Shown piece by piece: positions 13,401 to 28,400 of a DNA stretch of 64,000 bases (the first letter of the stretch is position 1; every line of letters begins with the position of its first letter). The position numbers and the translations under genes were made by a program. Under the pieces are notes generated by a model. The model made no database searches and was not told where the DNA came from. It saw only the letters and a list, made by a program, of their open reading frames with translations. This stretch comes from Orthonyx spaldingii (lineage: Eukaryota; Chordata; Aves; Passeriformes; Orthonychidae): the NCBI GenBank assembly GCA_013397795.1, contig VZTJ01005904.1:370164-434163 (forward strand), read 5' to 3'.

Positions 13401-16400
13401 ATTATTTTCTTCCACATATTTCTCTTTATGGACAAGGAGAATATATTCTGATATATCCCAAGGAAAACTATTGAAACAGAAAAAATCAAACTAACCTTTT
13501 CAGAACCTTTTAAATATCGTGGTTGGGAATTATCTGATGAAGACTTAGAGGAGGAAGCACAAGATCTGGCTGCTGAAGCAGAAAATAAACAAGAGGAAGA
13601 GGAAGGTGAAGAAGAGGAAGAAGAGGGTGAAGAAGAGGAAGAAGTAAGCATGCCAGTTTTGTCTATTTATGCTATTTTATTGTAACTCCTTTAATTTCAA
13701 TTTGAACATAACCTCAGGGAAGTCAGATTTTGCACCTGATTTCATTTGATCCACTTGAAGCCTTCTTACAGAATAAATATTAGCATAAATATGCTTCAAG
13801 AACACTTTTCACTCTATTTCTGTGTTTTGGACAATAGTAGTTCTACTACTACAACAAGAGGATCAAATACCCCCATGCTAATAGAGAGAATGACTGTACC
13901 TAGTTTTGCCAGATGGCAAAGAGGGGTTTTATTAAAGAAACAAATGTGAACTTTGATTTCTGTCAGCTAACAGTGATTCTGTGAGCCATCATGTAAGCAG
14001 CAGAACATGCAGAGTCCTAATGGAAAATCCCCTGTTCCATCGCAGCTACTGATAATTTTCACACACCCACTTCAATGAAATTAGAGGTCTAGCTTTGCCT
14101 TTGTATTTTTGTCCTATATTGGAAGATTCCCATCCCCAAATTTAACAGTACAGGATATCCACAGACTGTACTAGAGCAGTATTGAATAGATTTTTTAGAA
14201 ATTAACTTTACTGGATAAGTAATCTGACTTCATAACACCAGCTCTCATTGTATTTTCTGAAGAGGTCTACATTTAAACAGAAAATCAGTTTCAAGAACAG
14301 AGTAGGAAAAGATTTTATCATAGATACTTCTACCCTAATTTTGGTTCTCAATGGCTAACTATGGTATTCATGATATTTCAAATATAATTCTTTTGCAGTA
14401 ATTCTCTTGGACAGTTTGTTTTCAGAATCTAAAAAGTGTGTATTTTCATAGACTTATTTTCAGCTTACAAACTGTTTTGAGAATACCATCCTCATTTAAT
14501 GTATCCTCAGTTAATGTATTTGGTGTTATTTAATCTGATCTACTTAATCTAAGTAAACTCCTGAATTCTAAGTGTTTTTAAAAATTTTCATATTTTCAGG
14601 ATGAAGAAACAATTAAGCAAAAGAAAAGGCACATGGGAGACACAAAACACTTTTGTCCAGTCAGTCTGAAAGAGAACTTTGTCCTCTACCCTGGGCTCCA
14701 GGAATATGCAGCTAAATATAAAGAAAAGATTTATTATTTTTCAACTTCTGAGTACAGAGATAAATTTTTGAAGAACCCTGAGGAGTATGTGGCTCACAAT
14801 GAACCACTACAAGTGAGAATCTTAAAAATTATTTAAAGTAGATAATAGCAGATTAAAACAACTATTTTCCATTCCCATTTAGAGTAGTTTATTATTACTA
14901 CTTTCTTCCTAGGTAACAAATGTATTAGGCAAGTCCTTGAAGCAAATAAAACACATGGCTTCCCCAGTGATTTTTTAATGTAAACTTAAATTAACACATT
15001 GAATTAATGATGCAAATACAGCAGAAAAGAGAGGAAGATTATAAAGGCTTACAATAATCTTAAAATGTGTTTAGCAAATGACACATATTGGGTGTTTTGT
15101 GTATTTTTTTGTAAGTGGAAAAAGGGTAAAAGAACTGCAGATTTACCAGAATTGTCTAATGAAGTTTCATTTTTACCTGCTGATAGTAGGGTAGTAGATT
15201 TGTTTGATGTTTCCAGAGAGCAGGTAGTTTAGTTAGAACAACAATAGAAAGTCTGGAAAAATTAAAATACAAAATTATGTGACTGTTTTTGATGGAATTT
15301 TTATAATGATATTTTTGAAGTGAAAAACAGTAGGGGGTGCACTGTACACTCCAATATGTTACAGAATATTCCATGTCTTTCCTATAGGCTCCTCCTTTAC
15401 GGGTATGTTTACTTGGGATTCATGGAGCAGGTAAAAGTACTTGTGCACGACAGATAGCAGACAAATTAGGCATTTTCCATATTCAGTTTGAAGAATATCT
15501 ACAGGAATTGATTTTACCCAAAACTAAAAAGAAAGTTGGGCCCTCTTTTGATGAAGATCATGAAGATGACAATAAAATAGCAGAGGAATTGGAAGACTTC
15601 TCTCAGACAATGACTAAAACTGAAACAGAAAAAAGCAAAGAGGTAATAAAAATCTTTTTTACATCCATACACAAAATAACCATTTGCAGGCCAGAATAGG
15701 AATTTCCTATAAAACTGTAAAAATTGTAAAATTATGTTAAATTAAATACTTGATGAAATTTGGAAATAATTATTCTTGACAATGTTTTCTTATAAATATC
15801 ACAAACATTCTTCAAAACATTTTCAAGATTTATATACAGGTTTTTTCTAAATAGTAGAGATCGATGCTAAATGGCCAATGGAAGATCAACTGAAGGAAAA
15901 AAAAGTCAAGGTCAGAATAATAATGGGAAGGTGTGGTTTCCTCTAAGTGTTTATAATATGCAGGTTCAGTCAAGTGCATGTGTTCCAATTGCACAGGACT
16001 TTAAAAACGTTCACCAGCTGTGCTCTTTGCACTCTCTTGGGTCAAAAGGATAGAATGCCTCTACCAGCCCTTTGGTCTGATCACCCCTCATAAGAAATAA
16101 AAAAATAAAAAATATTCAGCATTAATAACAGGGTAAGCTAGTCTCTTTTTAATGCAATAGGTTTTGGTGGATTTTAGTGTTTCTTTGCCTATTGGTGGCC
16201 GTTTCAAACCAGAAAATAAAACAACTCTTGGGTAGCATAAAATGTGCCTTGTAGCTTAGCTAAAAAACTGTTCCAAATAGTTGTATGTTCATGATACTGG
16301 TAGAATATTTCATGAATTACAATTTTCAGGGAATTAGTTCTTTTTTTCATCAGATTGACTACTGGCTTAAAATCCTTATAAATACACATTCTAGAACCTA

Positions 16401-19400
16401 TCTCTTACAGGATGCAATTCCTCTGAAGAATAAACTTTTACATAAATGTTATTGGGGAGAGTATTTTCTTTTATTAGGCAGTGATATGTTGGGAGAAAAA
16501 AATCTACAAGGTTTTAATGCAAATAAATTCTTTAGATAGCAATGGATATGCTAAAAGCCTTCATTGTGTGGAGAGGTCTCAACACACGTATACAGCATAT
16601 GAATCTTTCAAAAACGTGTAGTCCAAAGAAACTGAAAATGTACCTCTCGCACAACAGAAATAAGGCTTTATCCAACACTCAAAGATTCAGGAAGAAATAA
16701 GTTTCTGCATCACATTTTAAGAGCCTTTTTTTTAGTGTGTGCTCCTGATATCTGCCAAGTTCCCTTAAGTTACTAGTCATCAAAGATCTTCAAATGCTTC
16801 CTACTACAGGATTTAAGGAAGCATGCAGGAGAGGCAGCAGGCTACAGAGGAGGAGGCCTACAGAAACAAGACTCAGGCATAGTATTAGGAAGATGAGCAC
16901 TCAATGGAAGTGGAAACTAGTGAGGGTTCTGAAGGGTTGCAAAAAGAATTTAAGCAGTACAACAGCAGTAAAAGATCTAGAAAATATGAGTCTGACATGG
17001 AAACATGATTTTTGCAAGTAGACTAATCTGTGGCTTAGAGGGCTCTGTGTCTAATAGGAAAGCCTGGGTAAAAAATGGTACTACTTAAAACAGAATAGGA
17101 TCAAATTTGGGATCATTTACGTAAACTGGACATACACAGGTCAATGGAGTGCACTTGCAGGTGTTGATGAAGCTGCCAAAGGTGCATTCAAGGCCATTCT
17201 ACCATCTTGCAAAATGGAGCAGGTCCCTGATAACTGGAAGGTAGTATTCTGATGAAATAATACAAGAGCAGGTAATATTGGAAGCAAATGCTTCAACATA
17301 GATGGAGTACAGATCAAAATCATAGATGCCAGAACAAAAATCCAGGTTTTCATCAAAATCAAAGAGGGGGTTCTTTTGACAAGTCAAGTTTACAACTTGG
17401 TCATCATAGCCTAAAATATGGGAGATGTTTCTGCAGTGATGGCTATGGCTGGTTCTCACTCAGTTTTATTTTTTTGGCATCAATACACGTCTTACACCAA
17501 GGCATTTGTGTTAGTATTTTCCCCTTGTCATCTTTATATCTGCTGGGAAACAATCTTCTACTTAGTATCTTTTTTCTCATACTTCTTGTAAACTGCTTTA
17601 TCTGATGGCATGACCTAAGCACAGCTCATATAATTTCAGTTCAGTTTAGAAGCCCATTCATTGGTCTATGCATAAAACTTTAGAAGATAATTTCCAAGGT
17701 TGTAGACTTCTGAGGCATTTCTCTGAATATGACTATCACTGAACCGTCTGACTATCCTGTTTTTCACTGACCCACCACCTCTCCAAAGTGTAATTAAATT
17801 CCGTTTGTATCACTCTCTTTTCACTTTGGCACAAGACCAAAGTAGAAGTGTATCTATCAAAGCTTAAGGTCAGCTGTAACTTTTAGGCTGTATCTAAAAA
17901 AAGCAAAACCACTAAAGGTGAACAAAGCATACCATGCAGTCTAGCAAGTTCAGCAGAAAGATACCATCCTGTTTGTTTTAGTGTCAACCAAGGCCTTCAC
18001 ATCATTGACAGGTCTGTTGGAGGGCAACCTTGTCCTTCAAATCACTGCTCTGTGGGGTGTTCTCTTTTCTCTACCTGGAATATACATCTTGTGCTTCTTT
18101 TCTTTTATCTGATACAAAAGCCATTCCTACCTCTCTTTGGCAGTGGTAATGTCAGTGAGACATTTTTATATGTGTTTTACTGTTTTCTCCCACTTCACAC
18201 ATTCCTTTCAAGATGCCTCTGTGTTACAACTCTGGCTACCACTTTGTCTACTTAGGTATCTTCTGTCATACAAACATCTTTTAATATATACTGTGTCAGG
18301 CACTGGAGAAAATATTACTGATACACACTACATTAGACCTGTGACGTCCAGCATATCCTCAAGTTCTTTTGGCTACATTATCAGAATAGATGTCAGGCAT
18401 AGGAATTCTTATTCAGACATGGCCCTTTGATATCAGACATGTTTTGATTCTGACATGTGTTTTGATATATGAATTATGTAAACTAATCCAGAACCACCAC
18501 TGTATATCCTCTTTTCATAATTTTTTACCACAGTCTGTGTCAGGAAGCCATTGTATGAGAAGTGCATCCTCAACCATATCAGTCCTACAGAGTTACATAT
18601 TCTGGGAAACACCCCAACAGTTTTCCACAAGAATTTAGTAGTTTGATTTGGTATTTGAATACTCTGCACTTGACTAATCATTAATACTACTACTGTTCTA
18701 TAGAACAATGCTATCTGGTATCTGTTCTTGTGCCTATACCCAATAAACTTACATATCCTTCTTTAACATATTTTTTTTTATTCCTTCCAAATACAATAGT
18801 TGCTTTTAAAATGTGAAAAAACATTCTGATATAGTGCAGGTAGTCTTCCAGCATGGGAACACTTTATAGCCAAGTGGAAAACTGCTTGTAGGCAATCAGG
18901 AGAAACTGCTCATTTCAGTTCCTATTCCTCTGAACTGAGCATATATATAATTAAATACTTAACAGTAGTGCTTGATTTTAGGTTTCATTAAAACTTATAC
19001 AGCAGCAATTGCCCTAATTTTAGGGAATTACCAAAAATATATTATGTAGTAAGGTGCAATGTGGCAAATGAGTTTGTTTCTGCTGGTTTAAGTCAAATGA
19101 AGACAGTACCTTACTTAGCCAAAAAACAATAAATGTGTCAAGTAAATACTTCTTTCTGGTTTTGGTTGGTTGTTTGGTTGATTCTGTTTTTTCTTTTTTC
19201 TCTTATCTTTTTTTTTTCATTTTTGGTGGATTTTATTTAGATAAAGGATGTGAAATTAACTGATGAGGAAGAGGCAATCAAAGCAAATCTAATGGATAAC
19301 ACAGAACTGCCTCCAGAAGTCCTTGATAACATTGTTCCTCAGTGGTGGAAGAAAGAGCCATTCCGGTAACTGTAATTAGATTCTCTCTTTCTTTAATTAA

Positions 19401-22400
19401 TCTTAGGAAGTATTTAATCCATTGTGTCCACAATTGTAAATAACTATTGCAGATATTATTTCAGTGCTCTTTTACTTTTTATGAGTAATGACCTACCTGT
19501 CAGTCTTGGTTTTGTTGTACTATTTTGATTGATATTTTGACAGTAATGTTTTGTTTCATGTGCTGCACACGGGATTGGACAAAAGTACTTGGCACATCTG
19601 AATTGGATTAAATCTCCTAAATAGCTGGGTAGTTTTCATGGGCTTACAGGATAGATATGTAAACAAACCTTTTATATTTTTACGTAATTTTTGTCCTGAC
19701 TACAGACAGGGAACAATGGTTCTCTACACAGTGTAAAAACAGGGAGATCAGTTTTAGGAAAAATAGAATGCACCAAGACAAAAAATTACCCACCATTACA
19801 CATAATGTCGTAATATTATATTGTATTATATCACATTACAATACATTACACTACTAAACTATACTGTGTTGTACTCTCCCACAGCATCCACTCCCACTTC
19901 TTGTAGCTTCTTGTAGCTAGTTTTCTGCAATTTTACAATATATACTATTAAAGTCTAAAATAATAGAAATAAATATTAACTTCTTATCAACACAACATTC
20001 AGCCTTACATAACTACTCACCTAAATTGAAAATGGAAGAGCTCCAATAAGCCATAGAACTTTCCAGGTATAACTGACCTGTTTTTAACATCTGCAGGGAG
20101 AGAAATATAAGTCATGCTGAGTGGCAGATTTCTCATCCTATACTAGAGAAGAAACATAATTTTTCAGGCACAAGCTTTCTTCAGCAGTTGTTACCAGAAA
20201 AGTGTTTGGGGCACCTTCTATTTTTTGAGAGCAGTGCCTAAGAATTATTGTTTTTAGAGTCACACAAACAAGTCTGAGGACATGATTTATTTTGGTTTTT
20301 TTAAGTTCTTTTAAAATATTTAAGCATTTCACATTAAAACCTCAGAAGAAATTAATTTCTAAGTACACTAATTAAAATACAGTGAAATATAGTGAAATAT
20401 CAGTTTGACATTGTCAAAAGATAGTAGCTGAAAGTATTTTTTAAATTTTACTTCTAACATATGTATTTAATACGGGAGGGTTTGTGGGTTTTTTCAAAAT
20501 AATTACATGTTCACTGTGTTGCACTTCAAACTACACTGTGTAATGACAAATGTCTTATTGTCCAATTAGGTCCACAGGCTTTATACTGGATGGCTTCCCT
20601 CGTACTTCAGATGAAGCCAGATATTTGTCAGAACAAGGACTCTGTCCTGATGTTGCAGTTTATATTCAAGTAGAAGAAAGTGACATTTTTGACCGTCTTT
20701 TTCCTCTGCGTCTGAAAAAATGGAAAGACAGACGGGCTAAAAAAAAGGAATATAGAAAGAAGCTGAAGGACCTAAAAGCAAAAATAAGGGTAAGTTTTCA
20801 GCCCTACACTGGTTTTTTTGTTGTTGCTTCAACAGGAGAGGTCTGAATACAGATTCTGAAACTCCTAAAGCTGTGAAGAGCACACACTGTGAGTAACAGA
20901 TATTGGAGCCAGGAGACACAGTCCTACACATTCACAGCATTCCTAGGCTTGCCACAGGAACCAAAAATAATTTAGGGCTCCTTTCCTCTTCTATGCAATT
21001 ATTTATGCAGGGATTTGGGCATCTTACAGCCCAAGAAAAGTAGCTGTGCTGCCAAATAAATGGCAGTCTGACAGGATCTGGAAAGTCTGGGGAAAAAAGG
21101 CAACTAGATGGAGGGAGTGAATATGACAATAAAAAAATCACATAGACAGTTCACGCACTGTAATGTTGTTGCATCCCAGATTCCCTGAGCATGTGCTGTT
21201 GAGTTGATCAACATCTCCCATAGGCTGACTTCAGGAGTACCATATGGGGGGCATCTGTGTTACCAAGTCTGATACTCTGCCCAGGAATGTAGTAACTCTA
21301 AGCCACATTCTCAGTGCTGTTGCAGCTGCTCTGTGTCCCATTCAAATGAAGCTGTACCTACTATTGAACAGGTTACAAATTGGTTGAGGTAACCTGAAGC
21401 CTCTATGCAGACATTTACAATTGGCACATGTAATATATTCAAGGTTCCTAACTTGCTATAAAAGTGAGATAAAGTACTTCACGTGTAATATCAGAAAAGG
21501 TCTGAGCACAATTACTACAGAGCCGCTGACACACAGGAAGTTAGGACAATAGAATTTGGGACAAGACTCATACAATACCATTAATATCCCTAAACAGTCA
21601 AAGGGAACACCACACATTTACTACTGCACTCAGTCACCCCTTCGTCAAATGGCAGAAATCACCTATAAATTTAGAAACTCTGTAGTTTACCAGTAAACCT
21701 ATTACTGTATTTTCAGTGTGATAAGAACCACAGTCTTTCTTTTTCCTCTAATCTCAATCTCAGAATATGCCATATTAGTTTTACTAAAATACACTTACGT
21801 GTTTGCCTAGTAGAGAGGTATATCTGCTCTGCAACATTTCAAACTCTAGGTAGTATTTTTGAACATTAGAACCAACTGGAAACAGAACTTTTAAGGTGGA
21901 AAGAACAGTGTTAATTACAGGTTACATTACCAATTTTCAGAGGGGAGCTTTTATTAGGAAGTATCATCAGTCTTCTTACATCTTTTTTTCACTAATAGAA
22001 TGAGAAGATTGCCAGAAGAAGGGAAGAACTTCTAGCAGAACGAAAACAAAAGAAGCAGGAGGTAAGAAAACAACCTAATAAGAAAAATTTTAAATAGAAG
22101 TGTTTGCATTCATACCATAGAAATTTCTAGAGCTTTTAGTCACAGACTTGAGGACAATGTAGAACAGTTAAATAGACTGTGAGATACTTCTACTTCCAAA
22201 AATAATTTTATGTTATATTTGAATTGTTTTAGAAACTATTGATTCATTAAGACAAAAACGATTTTAAAAGAATTCTCAATATGTGCTTCAATTCAGGAAA
22301 ATACTTATGAATGTGTTTAATGTATCTAATTTGTAAGCATAAGAGTAGCCCCACTAACTGAAATTACGCATGTGCCTTTAAGTACACAGTCAAATCCACA

Positions 22401-25400
22401 GTTAATCCAGAATAGGAGTGTATCAATATTTCTGCCCAAAGTCAATTACATAACATATTTATAAATGCATTCATGTACTACTTGACTGCTCATGATATTT
22501 TGTCAGCTACGCTTTCCTCAAACATGCTTGTTTATAACAATGTCCTGTCAAACTACAATACCTTGTGTGAAAAAACACTCTTCTTATCATAAACTACATT
22601 GTAGCTCTTCAGCTTTTTTAAGTACTCTTGGAACTGGTATGATGCTTCACTGCATGCACTATGCAATACTGCTGTATTTTCTTCTGAAATAAGATTCTAG
22701 AATTTACTAGATTTTTGTTTATGATAAAGGATATCCCAAAATGAGGTTTTATTGAATTAATGGCTTTTCTAATTAAAAAGACAAGAATACCATATGTTCC
22801 TTCAAAACATCTGTATCGTAGGCATGAAACAACAGAATATTTTGTCTTTATAGGCTTTAGCAAATAAGGAGAATGATGAAGCTACTGAGGAGGAGGAGGA
22901 GAATGAAACTGAAGATATTGAAGCTATACTTGCAGAAGAGTTTTTAGAAGAAGAAGAAGAGGAAGAACCAGACGAAGAAGAAAATGAAGAAGATGCTGTT
23001 GAGCGCATGCAAAATGAAATTTCAGAAAAGTTTGAATTAGAAGTAGAGAGATTACAAACTGTGCAGGTAGTGATACCACTGCTTATTTTGTTAAATTATA
23101 TGCTCACATGAAGAATTTCCATATTTATTTGTCACATTAAAAATTTGTAGTTGTTAAGTAACTGTGCTGCTGTACTTATGATCTAAGTATGTGAACAAGA
23201 TGAAGACAAGATGAGAAGGTATAGACTTTAAAAAGTCTATAATTTACATTACTAATATAGTAGAGGGAAGAAAAGGAAGCTTTTGGGTAGACCTATCCAG
23301 TCTTGCTGTCATTTCTTTTTTGATAGGTCAGTTGATACACACAACCAAACTAGAGAGTTGTGAATATATTAATTATTTCAAAATAATTTTTGAGGCAAAA
23401 TTCTTACTAGACAGCTCTATTTTTTAATACAGTCCTCAGTTGTTGGTGATGAAACCAAATGTAAAGAAAAAATTCAAATCTAATCTCAGTTAAGATGCCA
23501 GGTGTTTGGCACTGTTTACACACCTAGTAACATAATTTTATTGAAATCAGTGCAATTGCCTATGGCGAGGTAACCTCATCTAACACTAGATATCTGCAAC
23601 GCTAATGCCACATCTAAGGCAGTAAGTAGATTAGTGATATTTGTTTATTATCTACTAAGTATCTCACTTCAGAAAGAAATTAATCATGATTTAGAAGAAG
23701 CTCTATCCACTGACCAAAGAGAAGGTTTACAAAACCAGATAATAATATAATATTGTAGTACTGTGACACTTAATATAAAAGTTTAAACTTCAGTGGGCAG
23801 AAAGACCAATTCCCATCTCAAATCAAATTTTGCTGATTTATGGTGACTGAGAGCATGCTTAGGAAATCCTTGACAGTTCACAGAAAATCCTGCCATCAGT
23901 CTTTATTAAAAATCTGATTGCATTTATGATTTTAATATTTTCATTATGTTTTCATAACCAGGAAGAACTTGAGAAGTTATTAATACCACCAGTTGAGATC
24001 AATGGCAGACGGAAGCCTCGCGTCGTGTGCTACCAAATACACAGCAAGCTGAAATCTCTAGTGGAAACCCGCAGAAGCGTTTTTGAGAAATGCTACCCAA
24101 TACGTTTGCCACTTGCACAGAAGATGCTACTTTTCTCATATAAATTACCAAGTTCTTTTGGTCAGTGGGATCCAGTCAAGGTAATGTTCTTAAAAGGCTG
24201 AAGAATGTTTTCAAGAGTTGACACATTTTAAAAATGTATTTCACATTAAAAAGATGTTATCTGACAGTAGCAACTAATACCAGAAATCTTTAATGAAAAC
24301 TACATTACTGAATCAAAATGACACCACTGAATATACACAAAATACAGCAAGCATTGATAATAAAAGGTGTTGGTCTTTTCAGTGTTGCAGCTAATTTAAG
24401 TCTGAGAGGCATTGTGTAAAATTGTTACACTATCATTGGTGACAAGATTAAAGGTGGCATTGAATCAGAAAGAAATGCCTAACTCTTAATGATACACAAA
24501 ACACAGGACAATAGAGAAAGTCTTAAAGCCTTCCAGTAGTAGTGAGAACAAACTGAAAGGATTTGGAGTATGAATTTGTAAGAAGCCACACACACAAGTG
24601 GCCACCAAACTTAGTAGTGGCAAAAAATATTAGGTGTATGTGATTCATTAGCAATAATTCTTTCTTGTCAAAATTTACAAATTTTGAAGAGCAACAATTT
24701 CCATAGTATTTTACTAGAGATCTGGAAAGCTGAGGTACCAAAATTCTTTTTCATGGCTGCATCAATTGGCATCTAATAATCTAGGGACTTATTAATAGGC
24801 GTAGATATTTCTACTCTTCTGTCATTTCCAACTATTGAACCACAGTTTATGTGTTTAACTGCAATTAGTCTCTACATCCTAGTCCTCGCACTTTGTTCAA
24901 TCAGTTTTCACTACATTTTTGTATTCAATTTCTGCAATTAATTCCTTTATTCTATAGAGATTTTTACCAACCAAAAAGTCCAAGTCAGTTAGAAGAAAGA
25001 CTATTGGATAAAATAAGAGTGGTGTGCTGACAGTGAAAATGTACAAGCTGATAAAAATGGAAGAGAAATAGGCTAATTTTGAGGGCATTTTAAGATAATA
25101 ATAGGAATTATAAAATTGATTACAGATTGTAAATTTTGGGGTAGAAAGGAAGATTGAATAGATGCCAGTTACTTTCAGATTAAATCTGGGGGGGAAGGGA
25201 AGTAGTTATGCAACTGATTAGATAAGCAGAGAATAAATATTTTGAGCTGAGGGAGGAATGGAAGCAGGAGAACAGACTCATTAAATCCCATAAATTGAGG
25301 GCAAGCACCCTGAAATGACTTGATGCAGGAATAGGAACCTAAGGATATGAGAAGAGTCTGGCAGGACAATGTCACACAGTAGAACAGTCCCATCTCTAGC

Positions 25401-28400
25401 TGTAATAACCAGACCAACATTACTGATTCCTTCAAAGAATAGTAATAGATTTGTGAGGTATGATTTTCCTTGACAAGAGGCTGAGTTGACTCTTCCCCAT
25501 TATTTGATATGTATGCCTATACCTACTGGGGTTTTTTTCCTTAATATAGTTCAGTCTGCTCAATACAGAGTCAGATTTACTGGACTATGTTTGCCAGGTT
25601 CTACTCTGGACAAAAAAACTTTTTAAAAAATGGTAATTTTCTCCACCTTCCTTTTTTTGTTGAAGGAAGGCCAATGTTACACATTACTCAGTAAGAATTA
25701 CACTTCTGTGTCCCTTTAGAACAGTGAGGTAAATACCATCTGCTCTGGGCAGTTTTTTCTACATATGTCGGCATTTGTTTTAAAGCATCTTTTATTGACA
25801 CATTAAGGCAGTTCTTCCAAGAAGGGCTGCAACAGTGGCATGACTAAGTTCTTCCATAGGGAAGAGTGGTGCAAGGAATTAATCTGGCATTACTCCAATG
25901 ACTATTTCTGCCAATTGCATCTCTGACATGTCAATGATCCATCAACATTGCAGACTTTTTAGTAGGCTGTCTGATGTGTTTGAAAATATTTCATCAGCAG
26001 TGCATATATTTTTCCAAGAACTTTTTTTGGCTTACTTTGTTGTGGTTTTTTACTTGACCATAATGTAAGTATTGATATTCTTTTATGTCTTCTTCATTTT
26101 TACATGAATTCTGGTGAATACAATATTCTCAGTGTATTTTCTACTGTCAGGCAGGTAGGTGGGTTTAATTCAATGAGGAATAAAATCATTCTCTTTATTC
26201 TTTGAAAATTCAAAAAAATTATTATGTTAATCTCTGACTACACGATCTTGGCAGACATAAAGTGTTACGGTACCACCTACTGGAAACAGCGAGTATTCTT
26301 TCTCTCTTCAATATTTGTTTCATCTTTTTGAACAAGAAGTGTAGGTATGGAAGTTTCTCAGACTAGAGGAACATATTATGTCCATATGTATGAAATTCAG
26401 AATGTTTTGATGGTTTGTCTCACATGGTTGGTACTCCTCTACCTGCCTATAAAGCCATTTCCCTGGAATGGAGGAAGAAAAGGCTTTGTCAAACCTAATT
26501 AACTGATTCTCATTTTGTATATTCTACAGCTAAGCAAAGGAGATGTGATCAAGCCACAACACAGGCATGGAAATGCAGTCTTTCCAGTAATCCATCGACA
26601 ATATATTTATTTCTTTACAAGTAAAGAAAATAAAGAAACATTTATGACAAATCCCATCAAATATATTTGTCAGCCAAAACCTAATCTATCTGTGCCAGTA
26701 AAGATTGCAATTGTGGGACCTCCAAAATCTGGAAAGACTACAGGTATGAGCAGTTATCTATAAAGCAAAACATTATTTAATGACTGAAGCTGTATCTGTC
26801 CTTACTGTTATTAAAAAATAATAAAACATTAATATTGTTGGTCTTCCTGCTTTTCTTGCCAGGCACAGATTCTTTTAGTTGCATTCTCTAATGTCTCATT
26901 TGACAGTCTGATACTTATGCATTGTCCATCTGAATTTTATCCCAGGTCCTTAAGATGTTAGTGACCTGGACTTGCACTTAGAAAAACTGGACTTACACTA
27001 TTTATACCCCTTGTATTATTTATTATTATTTTCTAACTGTTTCTCTTTTTTTTCAGTCAATATGAGCTAATTTAAAATGGAGAAATAGTCCTAGGATCAA
27101 GGACAAGCACCCCAATCTCCCCACTCCTCAGTCTGTTTCCAAATTTCTAAAAAAAAAACCAAAACAAATTTCCATTCTTCTCCCCTTTCTCTTCCATGAC
27201 TCTGTCAATCCACACGTCTTTGCCTTTTATTGGAGGAGGAAATTAATTTTAAACCATAGTTTAATGATTAGAATAGGATGTTAGGAAGAAAAGAGATGGG
27301 TTCAAATTATCTCATATTTAGGATGAAATATTTTGCCATATTTCCCATTTCTTGGATAAATGATATAACTGATGGGCTGTTCTGTAAAAGGAGCAGCAGT
27401 GGAAGCATATTTTCTAACACACTGTAATAAAATTGACTGTATCTGCTGAGGTTTGTGCTAAATTGAATAGTGTTAGTGCACTGGGCATGCCCTGTGCCTG
27501 TGCCAGAGTGTGATGTTGCTTACCTTAAACATTGTGACTTGAAATCAAAATATTTTGCAGTTGCCCAGAAACTTGCGAGTGTTTATGGGTTCCTGCGCCT
27601 GTCCTTAGGAGATGCCATCCGGTTTGTGATAAACAAACAGCCAGAGACTGAGCTGGCACTTAAGGTAAAGTCACACCTTCTCCAAGGACTCACCGTACCT
27701 GATGAATTGGCCATCCAGGCTCTAGATGTGGCTCTGCTAAATCACGTGGATAATGCCACTGGGTAAGAGTCTTCTTGAGGTTTTGGGGGTTTCTCCAAGA
27801 CATGCCAGTCCCTTCATAGGCATGGATTCCCATGTAATTGCTGTAAAACAATTTCACTAAAACACATCAGTGGTTTTTGCATTAAGAAAATAATTTGTAC
27901 AAAAGGAGATTTTTCACAATTGCTCTGAGAAATGAGACTGAAGCATAATTTTCTGCAATTTTCAAGTAACTATATTCCAGTAAATCCAAGTAATATACTT
28001 CATGACAGTTACTTTTTTTTCAGTCAATAAGCCAATATCTCCTTTCATCCTTCGAGAACTACTATTTGGTTTTTCTTATACCAACTCCAGACCAACTTGG
28101 ACACACCTGATTTTCTTTGGTCATGCAGGCTGGTTCAGTACTCAAGTTTTTTTCTGGTTTTGTTAACAACTGAAGTTATTAAGGAGGAACTGAAACCAGT
28201 GAGTCTTTCTACCTCATTCATATGTGATCCTAGGCTCTTTCTCCACCACTGAAACACCTTTGAAAGTGTGCAGACTTAAAAAGCTTTATCATCAGTATTT
28301 CATGACATTCAACTCCTCTCCCCAAAAAGGAAAATTATTACAGAGAAAGGCAATTCTGCAATAATCTCTGAAAATTATTTGTGCTTGAGATCAGAATTCT

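Larger units (their letters stand above)
12557..15387 (+). other. AK9 introns between exons at 12350, 13504, 14600 and 15388
   Basis: Three introns of about 0.6-1 kb (12557-13503, 13644-14599, 14813-15387). All AT-rich; nothing else recognised. Confidence 0.5.
22062..26529 (+). other. AK9 introns between exons at 21999 and 26530
   Basis: Introns at 22062-22853, 23067-23961 and 24181-26529. All AT-rich, with no repeat family or extra exon that I can support. Confidence 0.5.
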
